Source of the DNA: an uncultured Erysipelothrix sp.
GTDB lineage: Bacteria > Bacillota_I > Bacilli_A > Erysipelotrichales > Erysipelotrichaceae
DNA length: 54,141 bases
Reading direction: 5' to 3'
NCBI GenBank assembly: GCA_947631935.1
Contig: CANRNG010000004.1
Span: forward strand, 1-54,141
Positions 44,245 to 53,446 of the stretch are shown here, one piece after another (positions within the stretch are counted from its first letter, which is position 1; the number at the start of each line of letters is the position of its first letter). The notes below the pieces were generated by a model. The model saw only the letters and a list, made by a program, of their open reading frames with translations. It ran no database searches and was not told the DNA's origin. Position numbers and translations under genes: made by a program.

Positions 44245-45455
44245 TGTATCTAAATATTGAAGAAGCATTGGCTGTTTTACAGTCGAGAAGAAATATGGTT
44301 TTGGGAATTGATCATTTTAAAGCTTTGCTGGAAACAATAAATAATCCCCAAAACAAATTAAAATGTATTCATATTGGCGGAACAAATGGTAAAGGATCCA
44401 CTACCAATTACGTTCGGGCAATTTTAGAATCTGGGGGTTATAAGGTAGGCACCTTTACTTCACCGCATTTAATCGCACATAACGATCGCATTCGCATCAA
44501 CAATATACCGATTTCAGATGATAAATTACTACATTATATTAATGAAAGCTTTGGGCTATGGGACAAACACAATCTCTCCATGTTTGAGATTGATATGTTG
44601 ATATCCATTCAATACTTTATTGATGAAGCGGTTGACTACGTTGTTTACGAGGTAGGATTGGGAGGCAGATTGGACGCCACCAATGTGATTATGCCAATTG
44701 TGAGTGCCATTACCAATGTGGATTATGACCATATGAATATTTTGGGTAATACATTGGAAAAGATTGCGTTTGAGAAAGCGGGAATCATTAAAGAAGGTGT
44801 GCCTTTACTCACCACTGAAGTCAAGGATGCCGTTCGTTTTGTTTTTGAGGATATTTGTGAAAAAAGAAAAGCGCCTTATATCCAAGTTAAGGTACCTCAA
44901 TATACAGGTTATTATCACTTCATACATGAAGGGGTTGAAGTTGACCTTGTAGACCAAGGCATTTATCAAGTAGAAAATGCCAGTTTGGCGATTTCGATTG
45001 TTAAGTGGCTTAATTTAGATATTGATAATTTAAAAATTAAAGAAGCGATTGAAAAGACGCATTGGCAAGGGCGTTTTGAAAAAGTGGCCCCATCCATCTA
45101 TATTGATGGTGCCCACAATATTAAAGGTGTACAAAAATTGGTGCAGTCCTTAGCGTCACTACCCAAACCTTGGATCATCGTGTTCAGTGCACTGGGCGAT
45201 AAAGACCACGATGAAATGGTCCATATTTTAAACGAAAATGCGGATACCTTGATTGTGAGTGAGTTTGATTTTTATCGCGCTGAATCAGCCGAAATCTTGG
45301 CTCATGATACAGGGGCCATGGTCATCAAAGATTATAAAGAAGCCATTCAAAAGGGAATTTCACTGAAAGAAAACGGCAGTCTCATTGTGACAGGTTCGCT
45401 CTATTTTATTTCAGATGCCCGGGCTTATTTATTACAACTTAAAGGAATTTCCTGA
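44244..45455 (+). CDS. folC: folylpolyglutamate synthase / dihydrofolate synthase
   Basis: A Mur-ligase-type ATP-dependent enzyme of 403 residues adding glutamate to folates. P-loop IGGTNGKGSTTNYV, FTSPHLIAHNDRIRIN, VYEVGLGGRLDATN, IVSAITNVDYDHMNILG and IYIDGAHNIKGVQKL are characteristic. ATG 44244 is six bases from TGGAG; ATG 44241 is equally in frame. The start overlaps the udg stop. Confidence 0.95.
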   Translation: MYLNIEEALAVLQSRRNMVLGIDHFKALLETINNPQNKLKCIHIGGTNGKGSTTNYVRAILESGGYKVGTFTSPHLIAHNDRIRINNIPISDDKLLHYINESFGLWDKHNLSMFEIDMLISIQYFIDEAVDYVVYEVGLGGRLDATNVIMPIVSAITNVDYDHMNILGNTLEKIAFEKAGIIKEGVPLLTTEVKDAVRFVFEDICEKRKAPYIQVKVPQYTGYYHFIHEGVEVDLVDQGIYQVENASLAISIVKWLNLDIDNLKIKEAIEKTHWQGRFEKVAPSIYIDGAHNIKGVQKLVQSLASLPKPWIIVFSALGDKDHDEMVHILNENADTLIVSEFDFYRAESAEILAHDTGAMVIKDYKEAIQKGISLKENGSLIVTGSLYFISDARAYLLQLKGIS

Positions 45456-45528
45456 CCACTTACCCATATTTACTGGATATATTTCAGGCTTTGTTTATGA
45501 TGGAAACATCAAAGAAAGGCGGCGTATT

Positions 45529-47130
45529 ATGTCTTTAAAAAAACTGCTTTTTAAAAACAAGAAATCGTTATTTAAATATATGTTTGGAGCCATTATGACT
45601 TCTGGATCCAACGTCATTTTTACCATTGCGCTCTCACAAGCGTTCAATATTTTCTCAATTGATTCGACCAAGGAATTGATTGTGTTGGCTTTACAAACCT
45701 TGGTGTTGGTTTTATTACCGGTCTTACTTCAAATTATATCCCGTTTCTTAAGAATTGGTTTTATGACCGATATATTAAAAGAAGTGAGAATCATGACTTA
45801 CCATCGTATTATGAATTTGGATACGGAGGGTTTTAAAGAGAAATCTAAGGAAGATTATCAATCACAACTCATTTCAGATATTAATTTATTTGAAAAGGAC
45901 TTCTTTTTATCGGTATTAAATATCGTGTTTGCGATATTCAGTACCCTAATCTCTTTGATTGTTTTAACGTATATCTCTTGGCGAATTGCATTAATATCTG
46001 TGGTTACTTCTATTGTTTTATTCGTGGTAACTAAAATTTTTGAGAAGGGTGTCAGACAAAAAAGAAAACAATCTCAAAATCAAAATAAAGTATTAAATGA
46101 AGGCGTTAATAACTTAGTGAAAGGTGCTAAAACACTGAAACACTATTCTGTGGGGATGCGGTTTTTAAACCTATTTCATGATGATGTAGAAAAATTGGAA
46201 GTTATTAAATCTGATTATTTCTTCTTAAATAAAACCCAGGAAAGTATTTCTGAGTGGATTGCGATGCTGGCTCAAATGGTTTCATTTGTGTATGCAACGT
46301 ATCTATTGGCGCAAGGTCGCATTGATATTCCTGCTGTAATCATCGTTTTGAATATGATGGGCCAAGTGGTCTGGGTGATGATTTCAGCCTTTGGTTTTAT
46401 GAATAGACTGCGTTCTTCTGTGGATATTTATAATTCATTGGTAGACTATGACATCCCCGAAACAAGCGCGCATGAAGTGATGGATCATTATGATTTTAAT
46501 ATTAAAGATCTAAGCTATGCGTATGATAAAGAAGTGGTCATCCATGATTTAAATCTTGAAATCAAAGAAAATGAAAAAGTATTAATCTATGGTCCCACGG
46601 GAAGTGGTAAGACTACCTTCTTGAATTGTTTGTCGCAAAACTTAAAGGGATATCAAGGTTCAATTTTGGTTGGAAATAAGCAATTAAAAGAAGTTAACCA
46701 TAAAGATTTTTTGAATCATACAGCCTACGTACGTCAAAACCATTTTATGTTTGAAGATACTCTTAAAAATAACATTATTTTAAATTGTGAATACGATGAA
46801 GCTAAATTTAGACAAGTCTTAAAAGATGCAGCATTGGAAGATTGGATTGAAAGTTTGGACGATAAAGAAGACCATCGATTAATTCAAAATGGTTCCAATA
46901 TATCTGGGGGCCAACGACAACGTGTCTCAATCGCACGGGAGTTGTATTCAAATTTTGATATTATTTTTGTGGACGAACCGTCTGCCAGTTTAGATGATGA
47001 TAATGCGGAAATAATTTATGATACCCTGTTGAAATTAAATAAAACAGTGATTTGTGTGACACATCGTCATATTGAATACCTAAAAGATAAATTTGATAAA
47101 GTCATATCATTTGAAGGGGGTACCTTATGA
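45529..47130 (+). CDS. ABC exporter, half-transporter A
   Basis: A fused membrane and ATPase protein of 533 residues. Six membrane helices (about 15-310) are followed by the nucleotide-binding domain: Walker A GPTGSGKTTF, signature ISGGQRQRVS, Walker B IIFVDEPSAS and H-loop CVTHRH. It overlaps a second half-transporter gene by 4 bp, indicating a heterodimer. Start ATG 45529 follows AAAGGCGG. Substrate unknown. Confidence 0.93.
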   Translation: MSLKKLLFKNKKSLFKYMFGAIMTSGSNVIFTIALSQAFNIFSIDSTKELIVLALQTLVLVLLPVLLQIISRFLRIGFMTDILKEVRIMTYHRIMNLDTEGFKEKSKEDYQSQLISDINLFEKDFFLSVLNIVFAIFSTLISLIVLTYISWRIALISVVTSIVLFVVTKIFEKGVRQKRKQSQNQNKVLNEGVNNLVKGAKTLKHYSVGMRFLNLFHDDVEKLEVIKSDYFFLNKTQESISEWIAMLAQMVSFVYATYLLAQGRIDIPAVIIVLNMMGQVVWVMISAFGFMNRLRSSVDIYNSLVDYDIPETSAHEVMDHYDFNIKDLSYAYDKEVVIHDLNLEIKENEKVLIYGPTGSGKTTFLNCLSQNLKGYQGSILVGNKQLKEVNHKDFLNHTAYVRQNHFMFEDTLKNNIILNCEYDEAKFRQVLKDAALEDWIESLDDKEDHRLIQNGSNISGGQRQRVSIARELYSNFDIIFVDEPSASLDDDNAEIIYDTLLKLNKTVICVTHRHIEYLKDKFDKVISFEGGTL

Positions 47131-48761
47131 GAATTCAAAAAATAGGACATAAGAAAACCTTTCTAATTACACTTTTTGTGATTTTTATTATGGCTGCCAT
47201 CAGTGGTTATACAAATATATTGCTGGGAGATGTGACCGACTTGGCAACCGCAGGTGATGTTGATGGTGTAATCGAAGTTGCGAAAATCGCATTTGTTGTA
47301 ACATTCTTTGCGATTTTTGTAAAAATCACTTCCAACTATTTCCAAAAACTGTATATAAAAAAGACGTTGGTTGATATTAAAGTGTCTTTTATGGATGCCA
47401 TGTTGTCTTTAAATCCAGTTAAACTTTATACCATGAAACATGCTAAATATGTTTCCCATCTAACCCATGACATGGATCGATTGGAACATCAGTACTATTT
47501 GAATGTTTTAAATGTGATGAATATTGTTGTGAATTTAATTGTTTCTATTATCATCTTGGTAAGAATATGGTGGGGTTTCTTAATTGTTGCGACGGTCTTG
47601 ATGGTTGTCTTTATGATGATTGCCAGAAACACCTCTAAACCTGTTAGAAAACATGAAGAAAAGAAATCCAAGTCTTTAGAAGCATATACAAATTATGTTG
47701 AAGAGTCTTTGGAAGGATTTGAGGTTATTGCCCAACATCAACTTGAAGATACGCGTAATCTAAATTTTGAAAAACATGCGGAAACACTCAAACAAAACCA
47801 GTACACGGTTGAGAAAAAAATGACCTTAGTGGATGGTTTGAATGGCGCCCTTCAAATGGTGATTTTGGTTGTATTGATTGTGATGGGATTGAGTGTAAGT
47901 CATCAAATGGGGATGTCTTTAGGGGAAACGATTGTGATTATGATTCTATTCTCAAATCTTATTTTCCCGATTCAAACTTTAACACCGATAATTACCCAAA
48001 TGAATGCCATCGCAACTGTATTTAGTGAATTTAATGAAAGCTTGAAAGATGATGCTGAGAAAAGTGATGCCTTGGTGTCTTCCTTTAATCAATTTATTTT
48101 TGAAGATGCATCACTTGGTTATGATGAACCTGTTTTATCAAAAGTTAACTTTGAAATAAATAGAGGTGAAAAGGTCTTGATTGTTGGACCCTCGGGTGCA
48201 GGTAAGTCAACCATTCTTAAAACTTTACTCAGACAGATTGAACCCCTGAGTGGTGGGGTGCGCTTAAATCAGTTACCACTTGCCAGCTATAATCTTGAGT
48301 CATACTATGGCTTGATATCCATGGTAGACCAAATTGGATTTATATTCTCAGGAACACTCAATGACAATGTCACCCTTTTAAAGGGTGGTGATGTAAAAAG
48401 CATTTTAAGTGATATTGGGTTGTCTTACCTTGATGATTCGATGAAACTTAAAAATGATGGTTCTAATTTATCTGGTGGGGAGCGTGCGCGTATTCTTTTG
48501 GGAAGGGCGAAATTTTTTGATAAAGAAATTATTCTCTGTGATGAGATTTATGCAGCTTTAGATGAAGCCGTGGGAAGACAAATCGAATCCGATATTTTGG
48601 ATACTGATAAAACCGTCATTACCATCTCGCATATCGTGTTTGAAGAAAATTTGGATTCTTATGATCGTTATCTAATTGTTGATAACCAAAGTGTTAAGGT
48701 TTCAACTGACAAACAAGAGGTATTAATAAGAATGTTAGAGTACGAACTCGAGATGCATTGA
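47127..48761 (+). CDS. ABC exporter, half-transporter B
   Basis: The 544-residue partner of the preceding exporter: six membrane helices then Walker A GPSGAGKST, signature LSGGERARILLGRA and Walker B IILCDEIYAALDEA. H-loop reads ITISHIV. After Walker B it departs from the usual EPTSALD, as seen in heterodimeric exporters with divergent sites, though the catalytic Glu is kept. Substrate unknown. Confidence 0.93.
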   Translation: MRIQKIGHKKTFLITLFVIFIMAAISGYTNILLGDVTDLATAGDVDGVIEVAKIAFVVTFFAIFVKITSNYFQKLYIKKTLVDIKVSFMDAMLSLNPVKLYTMKHAKYVSHLTHDMDRLEHQYYLNVLNVMNIVVNLIVSIIILVRIWWGFLIVATVLMVVFMMIARNTSKPVRKHEEKKSKSLEAYTNYVEESLEGFEVIAQHQLEDTRNLNFEKHAETLKQNQYTVEKKMTLVDGLNGALQMVILVVLIVMGLSVSHQMGMSLGETIVIMILFSNLIFPIQTLTPIITQMNAIATVFSEFNESLKDDAEKSDALVSSFNQFIFEDASLGYDEPVLSKVNFEINRGEKVLIVGPSGAGKSTILKTLLRQIEPLSGGVRLNQLPLASYNLESYYGLISMVDQIGFIFSGTLNDNVTLLKGGDVKSILSDIGLSYLDDSMKLKNDGSNLSGGERARILLGRAKFFDKEIILCDEIYAALDEAVGRQIESDILDTDKTVITISHIVFEENLDSYDRYLIVDNQSVKVSTDKQEVLIRMLEYELEMH

Positions 48762-48802
48762 TGATTTGTGGTATAATTTTAAAAACTTAGCAGGAGGCGC
48801 GT

Positions 48803-49945
48803 ATGCTTAACGATAAATCCTATAAAAAAATATTATCTTTGATTTTGGTGGGTGTGTTCTTCCATTGGGCTCTTGAACATGTTGGAGACTTGAGCAACAC
48901 ATTCAAATTCATAATAAAAACATTGCTTCCCTTTATTTTTGGTGCCAGTTTTGCTTTTGTTTTAAATATTCCAGTTGAAAAATTGGAACAATTCTTTTTA
49001 AAAAAGACAAAGATGCAGCTTAAAGTAGCCCGTGGTTGGGCATTGTTAATTACGATACTGCTTTTAATTGTGATCATCATTCTTTTAATGATTATCATCA
49101 TTCCAGAATTGGTAAATACCTTTGATTCATTGATTAAACAAGTTCCTGGATCGGTTTCATTCTTCCAAGAAAAAATCACAGAACTTGCGGCCAACAATGA
49201 AAATTTGGCTGAGATTATTGAGACTTTGGACATTAATTACCAATCTATCTTTGAAAGCCTTCAAAGTTCGCTTGAGTCCATCTTGAAAGGCATATCCGCA
49301 AGTCTCTTATCATTTTTTGGCGGGATTGTGAATACTGTGATCTCAGTGGTTTTGGGTGTTACGTTCTCAATTTATGTTGTCCTGGCCAAAGATAGTTTAT
49401 CCCTTCAATCCAAACAAATACTTTATGCATTCTTACCTGTCAATGCGGCAGACGAAATTCTACGCATTGGTAAATTGGCTTACGAGAGTTTTTCAAATTT
49501 CTTGACAGGTCAAGGAATAGAAGCAGCCATCTTGGGTTCCATCTTCTTTGTGTGTATGACGCTATTTAAAATGCCCTATGCCATGCTGATATCAGTTATC
49601 ATTATGGTTTCTGCTATCATTCCTATTTTTGGAGCCATCTTTGCCTCGTTGGTGGGTGTCTTCCTCATTGTCTTAGTAGATCCATGGATGGCATTTTGGT
49701 TTTACGTTATGTTTACCATCATCCAACAACTTGAAAACAATCTCATCTATCCCCATGTTGTGGGTAAATCTGTCGGGGTGCCGTCAGTTTGGGTCCTTTT
49801 CTCCATTACCATTGGGGGCAGTTTGTTGGGGCTTGTGGGTATGATTATTTCAATTCCCGTCTTCTCTATTATCTATGTCCTATTGAAAGAAAAAGTGCAT
49901 CATAATTTGAGAAAGAAAAACATATCGGTTGCATCGTTAGAGTAA
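48803..49945 (+). CDS. AI-2E family transporter
   Basis: A membrane protein of 380 residues with about eight helices in the family layout: an N-terminal pair, a hydrophilic coiled middle (about 100-165), then VLGVTFSIYVVLAKD, a FLTGQGIEAAILGSIFF segment and VVGKSVGVPSVWVLFSI near the end. The family includes TqsA and sodium/proton antiporters, so the substrate is open. AGGAGG precedes the start; a TATAAT 40 bp upstream suggests separate transcription is possible. Confidence 0.92.
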   Translation: MLNDKSYKKILSLILVGVFFHWALEHVGDLSNTFKFIIKTLLPFIFGASFAFVLNIPVEKLEQFFLKKTKMQLKVARGWALLITILLLIVIIILLMIIIIPELVNTFDSLIKQVPGSVSFFQEKITELAANNENLAEIIETLDINYQSIFESLQSSLESILKGISASLLSFFGGIVNTVISVVLGVTFSIYVVLAKDSLSLQSKQILYAFLPVNAADEILRIGKLAYESFSNFLTGQGIEAAILGSIFFVCMTLFKMPYAMLISVIIMVSAIIPIFGAIFASLVGVFLIVLVDPWMAFWFYVMFTIIQQLENNLIYPHVVGKSVGVPSVWVLFSITIGGSLLGLVGMIISIPVFSIIYVLLKEKVHHNLRKKNISVASLE

Positions 49946-49949
49946 AAAA

Positions 49950-49974
49950 AGAGTCGAAGCAGTGCTTCGGCTCT
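49950..49974. terminator. bidirectional terminator
   Basis: AGAGTCGAAGC and GCTTCGGCTCT arms; stronger T run on the minus strand, serving the P-type ATPase gene. Confidence 0.88.
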
Positions 49975-51856
49975 ATTTTGTTTGTTTTAGGAGTCTAAGT
50001 CCGTTCAGGATAACCATGATGGTAGATCCTTCATGGAATATCACACCCAAGGGTAAGTTCATTTGACCCAAGATATTTAGAATGACTAAGAAAACAACCA
50101 CTCCCAATGAGAATAAGATGTTTTGCCAGACGACTTTTTTAAGCTTTAATGAAGTCTTATGGGCATAGATCAGTTGATTTAAATCATTTTTCATCAAGGC
50201 AACATCGGCGACATCGATGGCAATATCGGTTCCATCTCCCATCGCAATCCCAATATCAGCGATGCTGAGTGCGGGTGCATCATTGATGCCATCTCCCACC
50301 ATCGCAACCATGTTAAATTTATTCTTAAGGGTCGTTATGATATTGGCTTTGTCTTCGGGATGAATTTCAGCGTTGATAGTTTTGAGGTTTAGCTTGTTTG
50401 CGACAGCTTGTGCTGTTAATTTGGCATCCCCTGTAATCATGAGGGTTTCTATCTCTTGGTTGTTGAAATAGTCAATTAAGTTTTTGGCAGAGGGTTGGGG
50501 TGTATCCATCATGGCGATAATCGCAAGGACTTCACTTTGGGTTCCAAAATAAACAACCGTTTTACCTTCTTGTGTATATTGTGAGGTTAATTGATTGTCT
50601 TGGTGTGTGAATGCAGAAGGTTTACCAAGTGTATATTCAATGCCTTCATAAGATGCTACAAGACCTGTTCCAATGATGTTATTCACTTCTAGAGGAATTG
50701 ATTCAATGTCTTCAAAATGACGCATGATGGCCATCGCAAGGGGATGGTTGGATTGTCTTTCCATTGAAACAATCAGTTGTTTATAGCGCGATTCTTGATT
50801 CGATGATGTGAAGTGAACATCCGTTACTTCAGGTTTACCTTTGGTGAGTGTTCCTGTTTTATCAAAGGCAACCGCATCAATTTCAGCCAGGTTGGATAAA
50901 TAGGAACCGCCTTTAAATAAGAGCCCTCTTTTGGCTAAGTTGGAAATGGCCGACAAAGTAGCGGGGACATCACTGGCTGCTAAGGCACAGGGTGAAGTAA
51001 CTGTTAGAAAAACCATACCGCGATAAAGGGCTTCATTCCAACCCCAGTTCATGACATAATTCCCAAAGAGTATGAATAAGGGGAATAGGATGAGAATGGT
51101 GGTTACATAGATGGGTTCAAATTTTTTGATTTTGGTGGCTGTTTGGGAAATGTTGGATTGAGAATCATTCACCAGTTGAATGATTTTTGAAATAACTGTA
51201 TCTTCTGGATCTTTGGTGACACTCATAATGAAAGTCCCATTTTCATTTAAAGTTGCACCAAAAACTGTGTCATTGACCGTTTTGGTTACAGGGATACTTT
51301 CTCCTGTAATACTGGATTCATCAATGGCCCCACTTCCTTCAATGATGACACCATCGGTAGGAACTTGGTCTCCCATTAATACCTGAAGTTGATCACCAAT
51401 TTTTAGGTCATGGGTATGTACTTTTTTGGTAGTGCCATCTGCTAAGATTAAACGGGCATCATGGGGATTAAGGTTGAGTAAGTTGGTGATTTCTCTTTTA
51501 CTTTTTCCTTCCACATAGTGCTCAAGGAAATGCGCACCTGCAAAAATCACAATCAGTAATGCAGCTTCTTGAAAGTCGCCAATGATCATGGCCCCCATCG
51601 CTGCCAAACCCATCAATAGATGGATGTTGGGGGTGAATTTCTTATGTTTTATCGTGTTGGTGTAAGTTGACTTAAAACCCGATCCAATTACATGATAGCC
51701 AGCAGTGAGGACAGTAAGAAAGAAAAGTATGTTTTCAAAAGGTTGGATAAAAAATGCCAGTATAAATAATATGAGGCCTATAATATAGAGATAGGTACTC
51801 GTGTTGTTGTTGTTGTTGTTGTGTGAATGTCCACAATCATTATGTGTATGGTTCAT
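49973..51856 (-). CDS. P1B-type heavy-metal ATPase (ZosA/PfeT-like)
   Basis: A metal-translocating ATPase of 627 residues. The N terminus is a His/Asn-rich tail (HTHNDCGHSHNNNNNN) rather than a ferredoxin-like metal domain. Membrane helices follow, with the ion motif TSPCALAASDVPATLSA (SPC rather than CPC), phosphorylation motif DKTGTLTKG and hinge MVGDGINDAPALS. SPC is found in the ZosA/PfeT branch, linked to iron or zinc. ATG 51856 follows GGAGG; the 51868 TTG overlaps that site. The Asn run is encoded by a GTT-type microsatellite (51801-51823). An ArsR-like operator covers its transcript start. Confidence 0.92.
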   Translation of the reverse strand: MNHTHNDCGHSHNNNNNNTSTYLYIIGLILFILAFFIQPFENILFFLTVLTAGYHVIGSGFKSTYTNTIKHKKFTPNIHLLMGLAAMGAMIIGDFQEAALLIVIFAGAHFLEHYVEGKSKREITNLLNLNPHDARLILADGTTKKVHTHDLKIGDQLQVLMGDQVPTDGVIIEGSGAIDESSITGESIPVTKTVNDTVFGATLNENGTFIMSVTKDPEDTVISKIIQLVNDSQSNISQTATKIKKFEPIYVTTILILFPLFILFGNYVMNWGWNEALYRGMVFLTVTSPCALAASDVPATLSAISNLAKRGLLFKGGSYLSNLAEIDAVAFDKTGTLTKGKPEVTDVHFTSSNQESRYKQLIVSMERQSNHPLAMAIMRHFEDIESIPLEVNNIIGTGLVASYEGIEYTLGKPSAFTHQDNQLTSQYTQEGKTVVYFGTQSEVLAIIAMMDTPQPSAKNLIDYFNNQEIETLMITGDAKLTAQAVANKLNLKTINAEIHPEDKANIITTLKNKFNMVAMVGDGINDAPALSIADIGIAMGDGTDIAIDVADVALMKNDLNQLIYAHKTSLKLKKVVWQNILFSLGVVVFLVILNILGQMNLPLGVIFHEGSTIMVILNGLRLLKQTK

Positions 51857-51870
51857 AATGTCCTCCAAAC

Positions 51871-51923
51871 TATATTAGCAATTGCTTATATAGTTATTAT
51901 ACATCTTGTATATCTCAAATCAA
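51871..51923 (-). promoter_or_regulatory. promoter and 22-bp palindromic operator of the metal ATPase
   Basis: Minus strand TTGATT (complement of 51918-51923), 16 bp, TATAAT (complement of 51896-51901). Just downstream, 51871-51892 reads TATATTAGCAA-TTGCTTATATA, palindromic at 10 of 11 positions per arm, in the style of ArsR/SmtB (CzrA-type) operators. Metal derepression is inferred. Confidence 0.75.
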
Positions 51924-51954
51924 GCTTTTTTCATAGATTTATTAAGATATATGC

Positions 51955-51979
51955 TATAATATTGAGGAAAACGATTTCT
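51955..51979 (+). promoter_or_regulatory. amylase promoter -10 and cre site
   Basis: TATAAT (51955-51960) is followed by GGAAAACGATTTCT (51966-51979), matching 12 of 14 positions of the cre consensus TGWAANCGNTNWCA. Its location over the transcript start predicts CcpA repression by preferred sugars. Confidence 0.7.
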
Positions 51980-51991
51980 AGGAGCATTAAT

Positions 51992-53446
51992 ATGACTAAA
52001 AAAACGATGATTCAAGCTTTTGAGTGGTATCTTAATTATGAAGATAAACACTGGAAAACTTTAAAAGATAAAATTAAATATATCAAAGCATTGGGAATTG
52101 ATCAAGTTTGGTTACCCCCGGCCAATAAGGGTCAAAAGGGTGTATCTGATTCCGGATATGGTGTCTATGATCTTTTTGATCTGGGTGAATTTAATCAAAA
52201 GGGGACCGTTGATACAAAGTATGGTCATAAAGACGACTACATGGCTTTAATTAAGGAAATTAAGGACCAAGGCTTGGAGTTAATTGTAGATATTGTGTTA
52301 AACCATAGATTGGGTGCCGATGCAACGGAATTGGTTGATGCAAAAGAAGTGGATATGGATAATCGATACCATGTGCGTGATACGAAGCAAATTGAAGGAT
52401 GGACGCAGTTTAACTTTGAAGGGCGTAACAATACATATTCAAACTTCAAATGGCGTAAGGAACATTTTAAAGCCGTTGATTTTGATGTTAAAACGCAAAC
52501 CAACGCTATCTATTTGTTTGAAGATAAATCATGGGACTTAAAAGTGGATTCTGAAAACTTTAATTACGACTATTTAATGGGGGCTGATGTCGACTTCTAT
52601 AATAAGGAAGTGCAAGCTGAACTTTTAAATTGGTTGGCTTGGTATTATGAATTAACAAAATTCGATGGGGTTCGGTTGGATGCGATCAAACACATTGATG
52701 CGAGTTTCTTAAAAATGGCTTTGCGTAAGCTGCGTGAATTTACGCAAGATAGCTTTGCGGTGGGTGAGTATTGGTCGGGTGATTTAAAAGCGCTACATGA
52801 CCATTTAATGGATGTGGATTTTTCTATGCAATTATTTGATGTGCCGCTTCACTATAATTTGGTAGCTGCTTCAGAAAATAATGACTATGACTTAAGAACC
52901 CTGTATAATGGTACTTTGGTCTCGAATAATCCCAATTATGCTGTGACATTTGTGGATAACCATGATACTCAGATTGGACAATCTTTAGAATCTTGGGTAA
53001 AACCATGGTTTAAACGCCATGCTTATGCTTTTATATTATTGCGAGATAAAGGATTGCCTTCTGTTTTCTATTCTGATTTATTTGGTTCAAACCATCCAGA
53101 AATGGAAAAAGTTGACAGTCTTGATAAATTACTATATCTTAGAAAAGACCACTTGAAGGGAAGTTTCTTTGATTATATGGACGATCCTCATACCATTGGT
53201 TGGGCTTATACAGGAAACAAAGAAGCGGATGGTTTGGTCGTAGTTTTAAATACGAATGATAGAACAATGAAAAGAATGTTTGTGGGCATGCATAATGCCA
53301 ACACATATTTTGTGGATTGCATGACTTCAGAGAATCCAAAAGAAGTGCGTGTAGATGCTTCTGGGATTGGATATTTCCCTGTTGAAGCGAAGGCGTGTTC
53401 TGTCTACATAAGAAAAGAGGGAAGGTATAGTGCGAGTATTTTATGA
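51992..53446 (+). CDS. cytoplasmic alpha-amylase (GH13_5)
   Basis: An endo-acting alpha-1,4-glucanase of 484 residues without a signal peptide, so it acts on imported or stored glucans. MIQAFEWYLNYEDKHWKTL is typical of the AmyS/GH13_5 subfamily. Conserved regions: DIVLNHR, GVRLDAIKHID (nucleophile Asp), VGEYWSG (acid/base Glu) and FVDNHDTQ. ATG 51992 follows TAGGAGC. The stop overlaps the pullulanase start by 17 bp. A cre site lies at its promoter. Confidence 0.95.
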   Translation: MTKKTMIQAFEWYLNYEDKHWKTLKDKIKYIKALGIDQVWLPPANKGQKGVSDSGYGVYDLFDLGEFNQKGTVDTKYGHKDDYMALIKEIKDQGLELIVDIVLNHRLGADATELVDAKEVDMDNRYHVRDTKQIEGWTQFNFEGRNNTYSNFKWRKEHFKAVDFDVKTQTNAIYLFEDKSWDLKVDSENFNYDYLMGADVDFYNKEVQAELLNWLAWYYELTKFDGVRLDAIKHIDASFLKMALRKLREFTQDSFAVGEYWSGDLKALHDHLMDVDFSMQLFDVPLHYNLVAASENNDYDLRTLYNGTLVSNNPNYAVTFVDNHDTQIGQSLESWVKPWFKRHAYAFILLRDKGLPSVFYSDLFGSNHPEMEKVDSLDKLLYLRKDHLKGSFFDYMDDPHTIGWAYTGNKEADGLVVVLNTNDRTMKRMFVGMHNANTYFVDCMTSENPKEVRVDASGIGYFPVEAKACSVYIRKEGRYSASIL

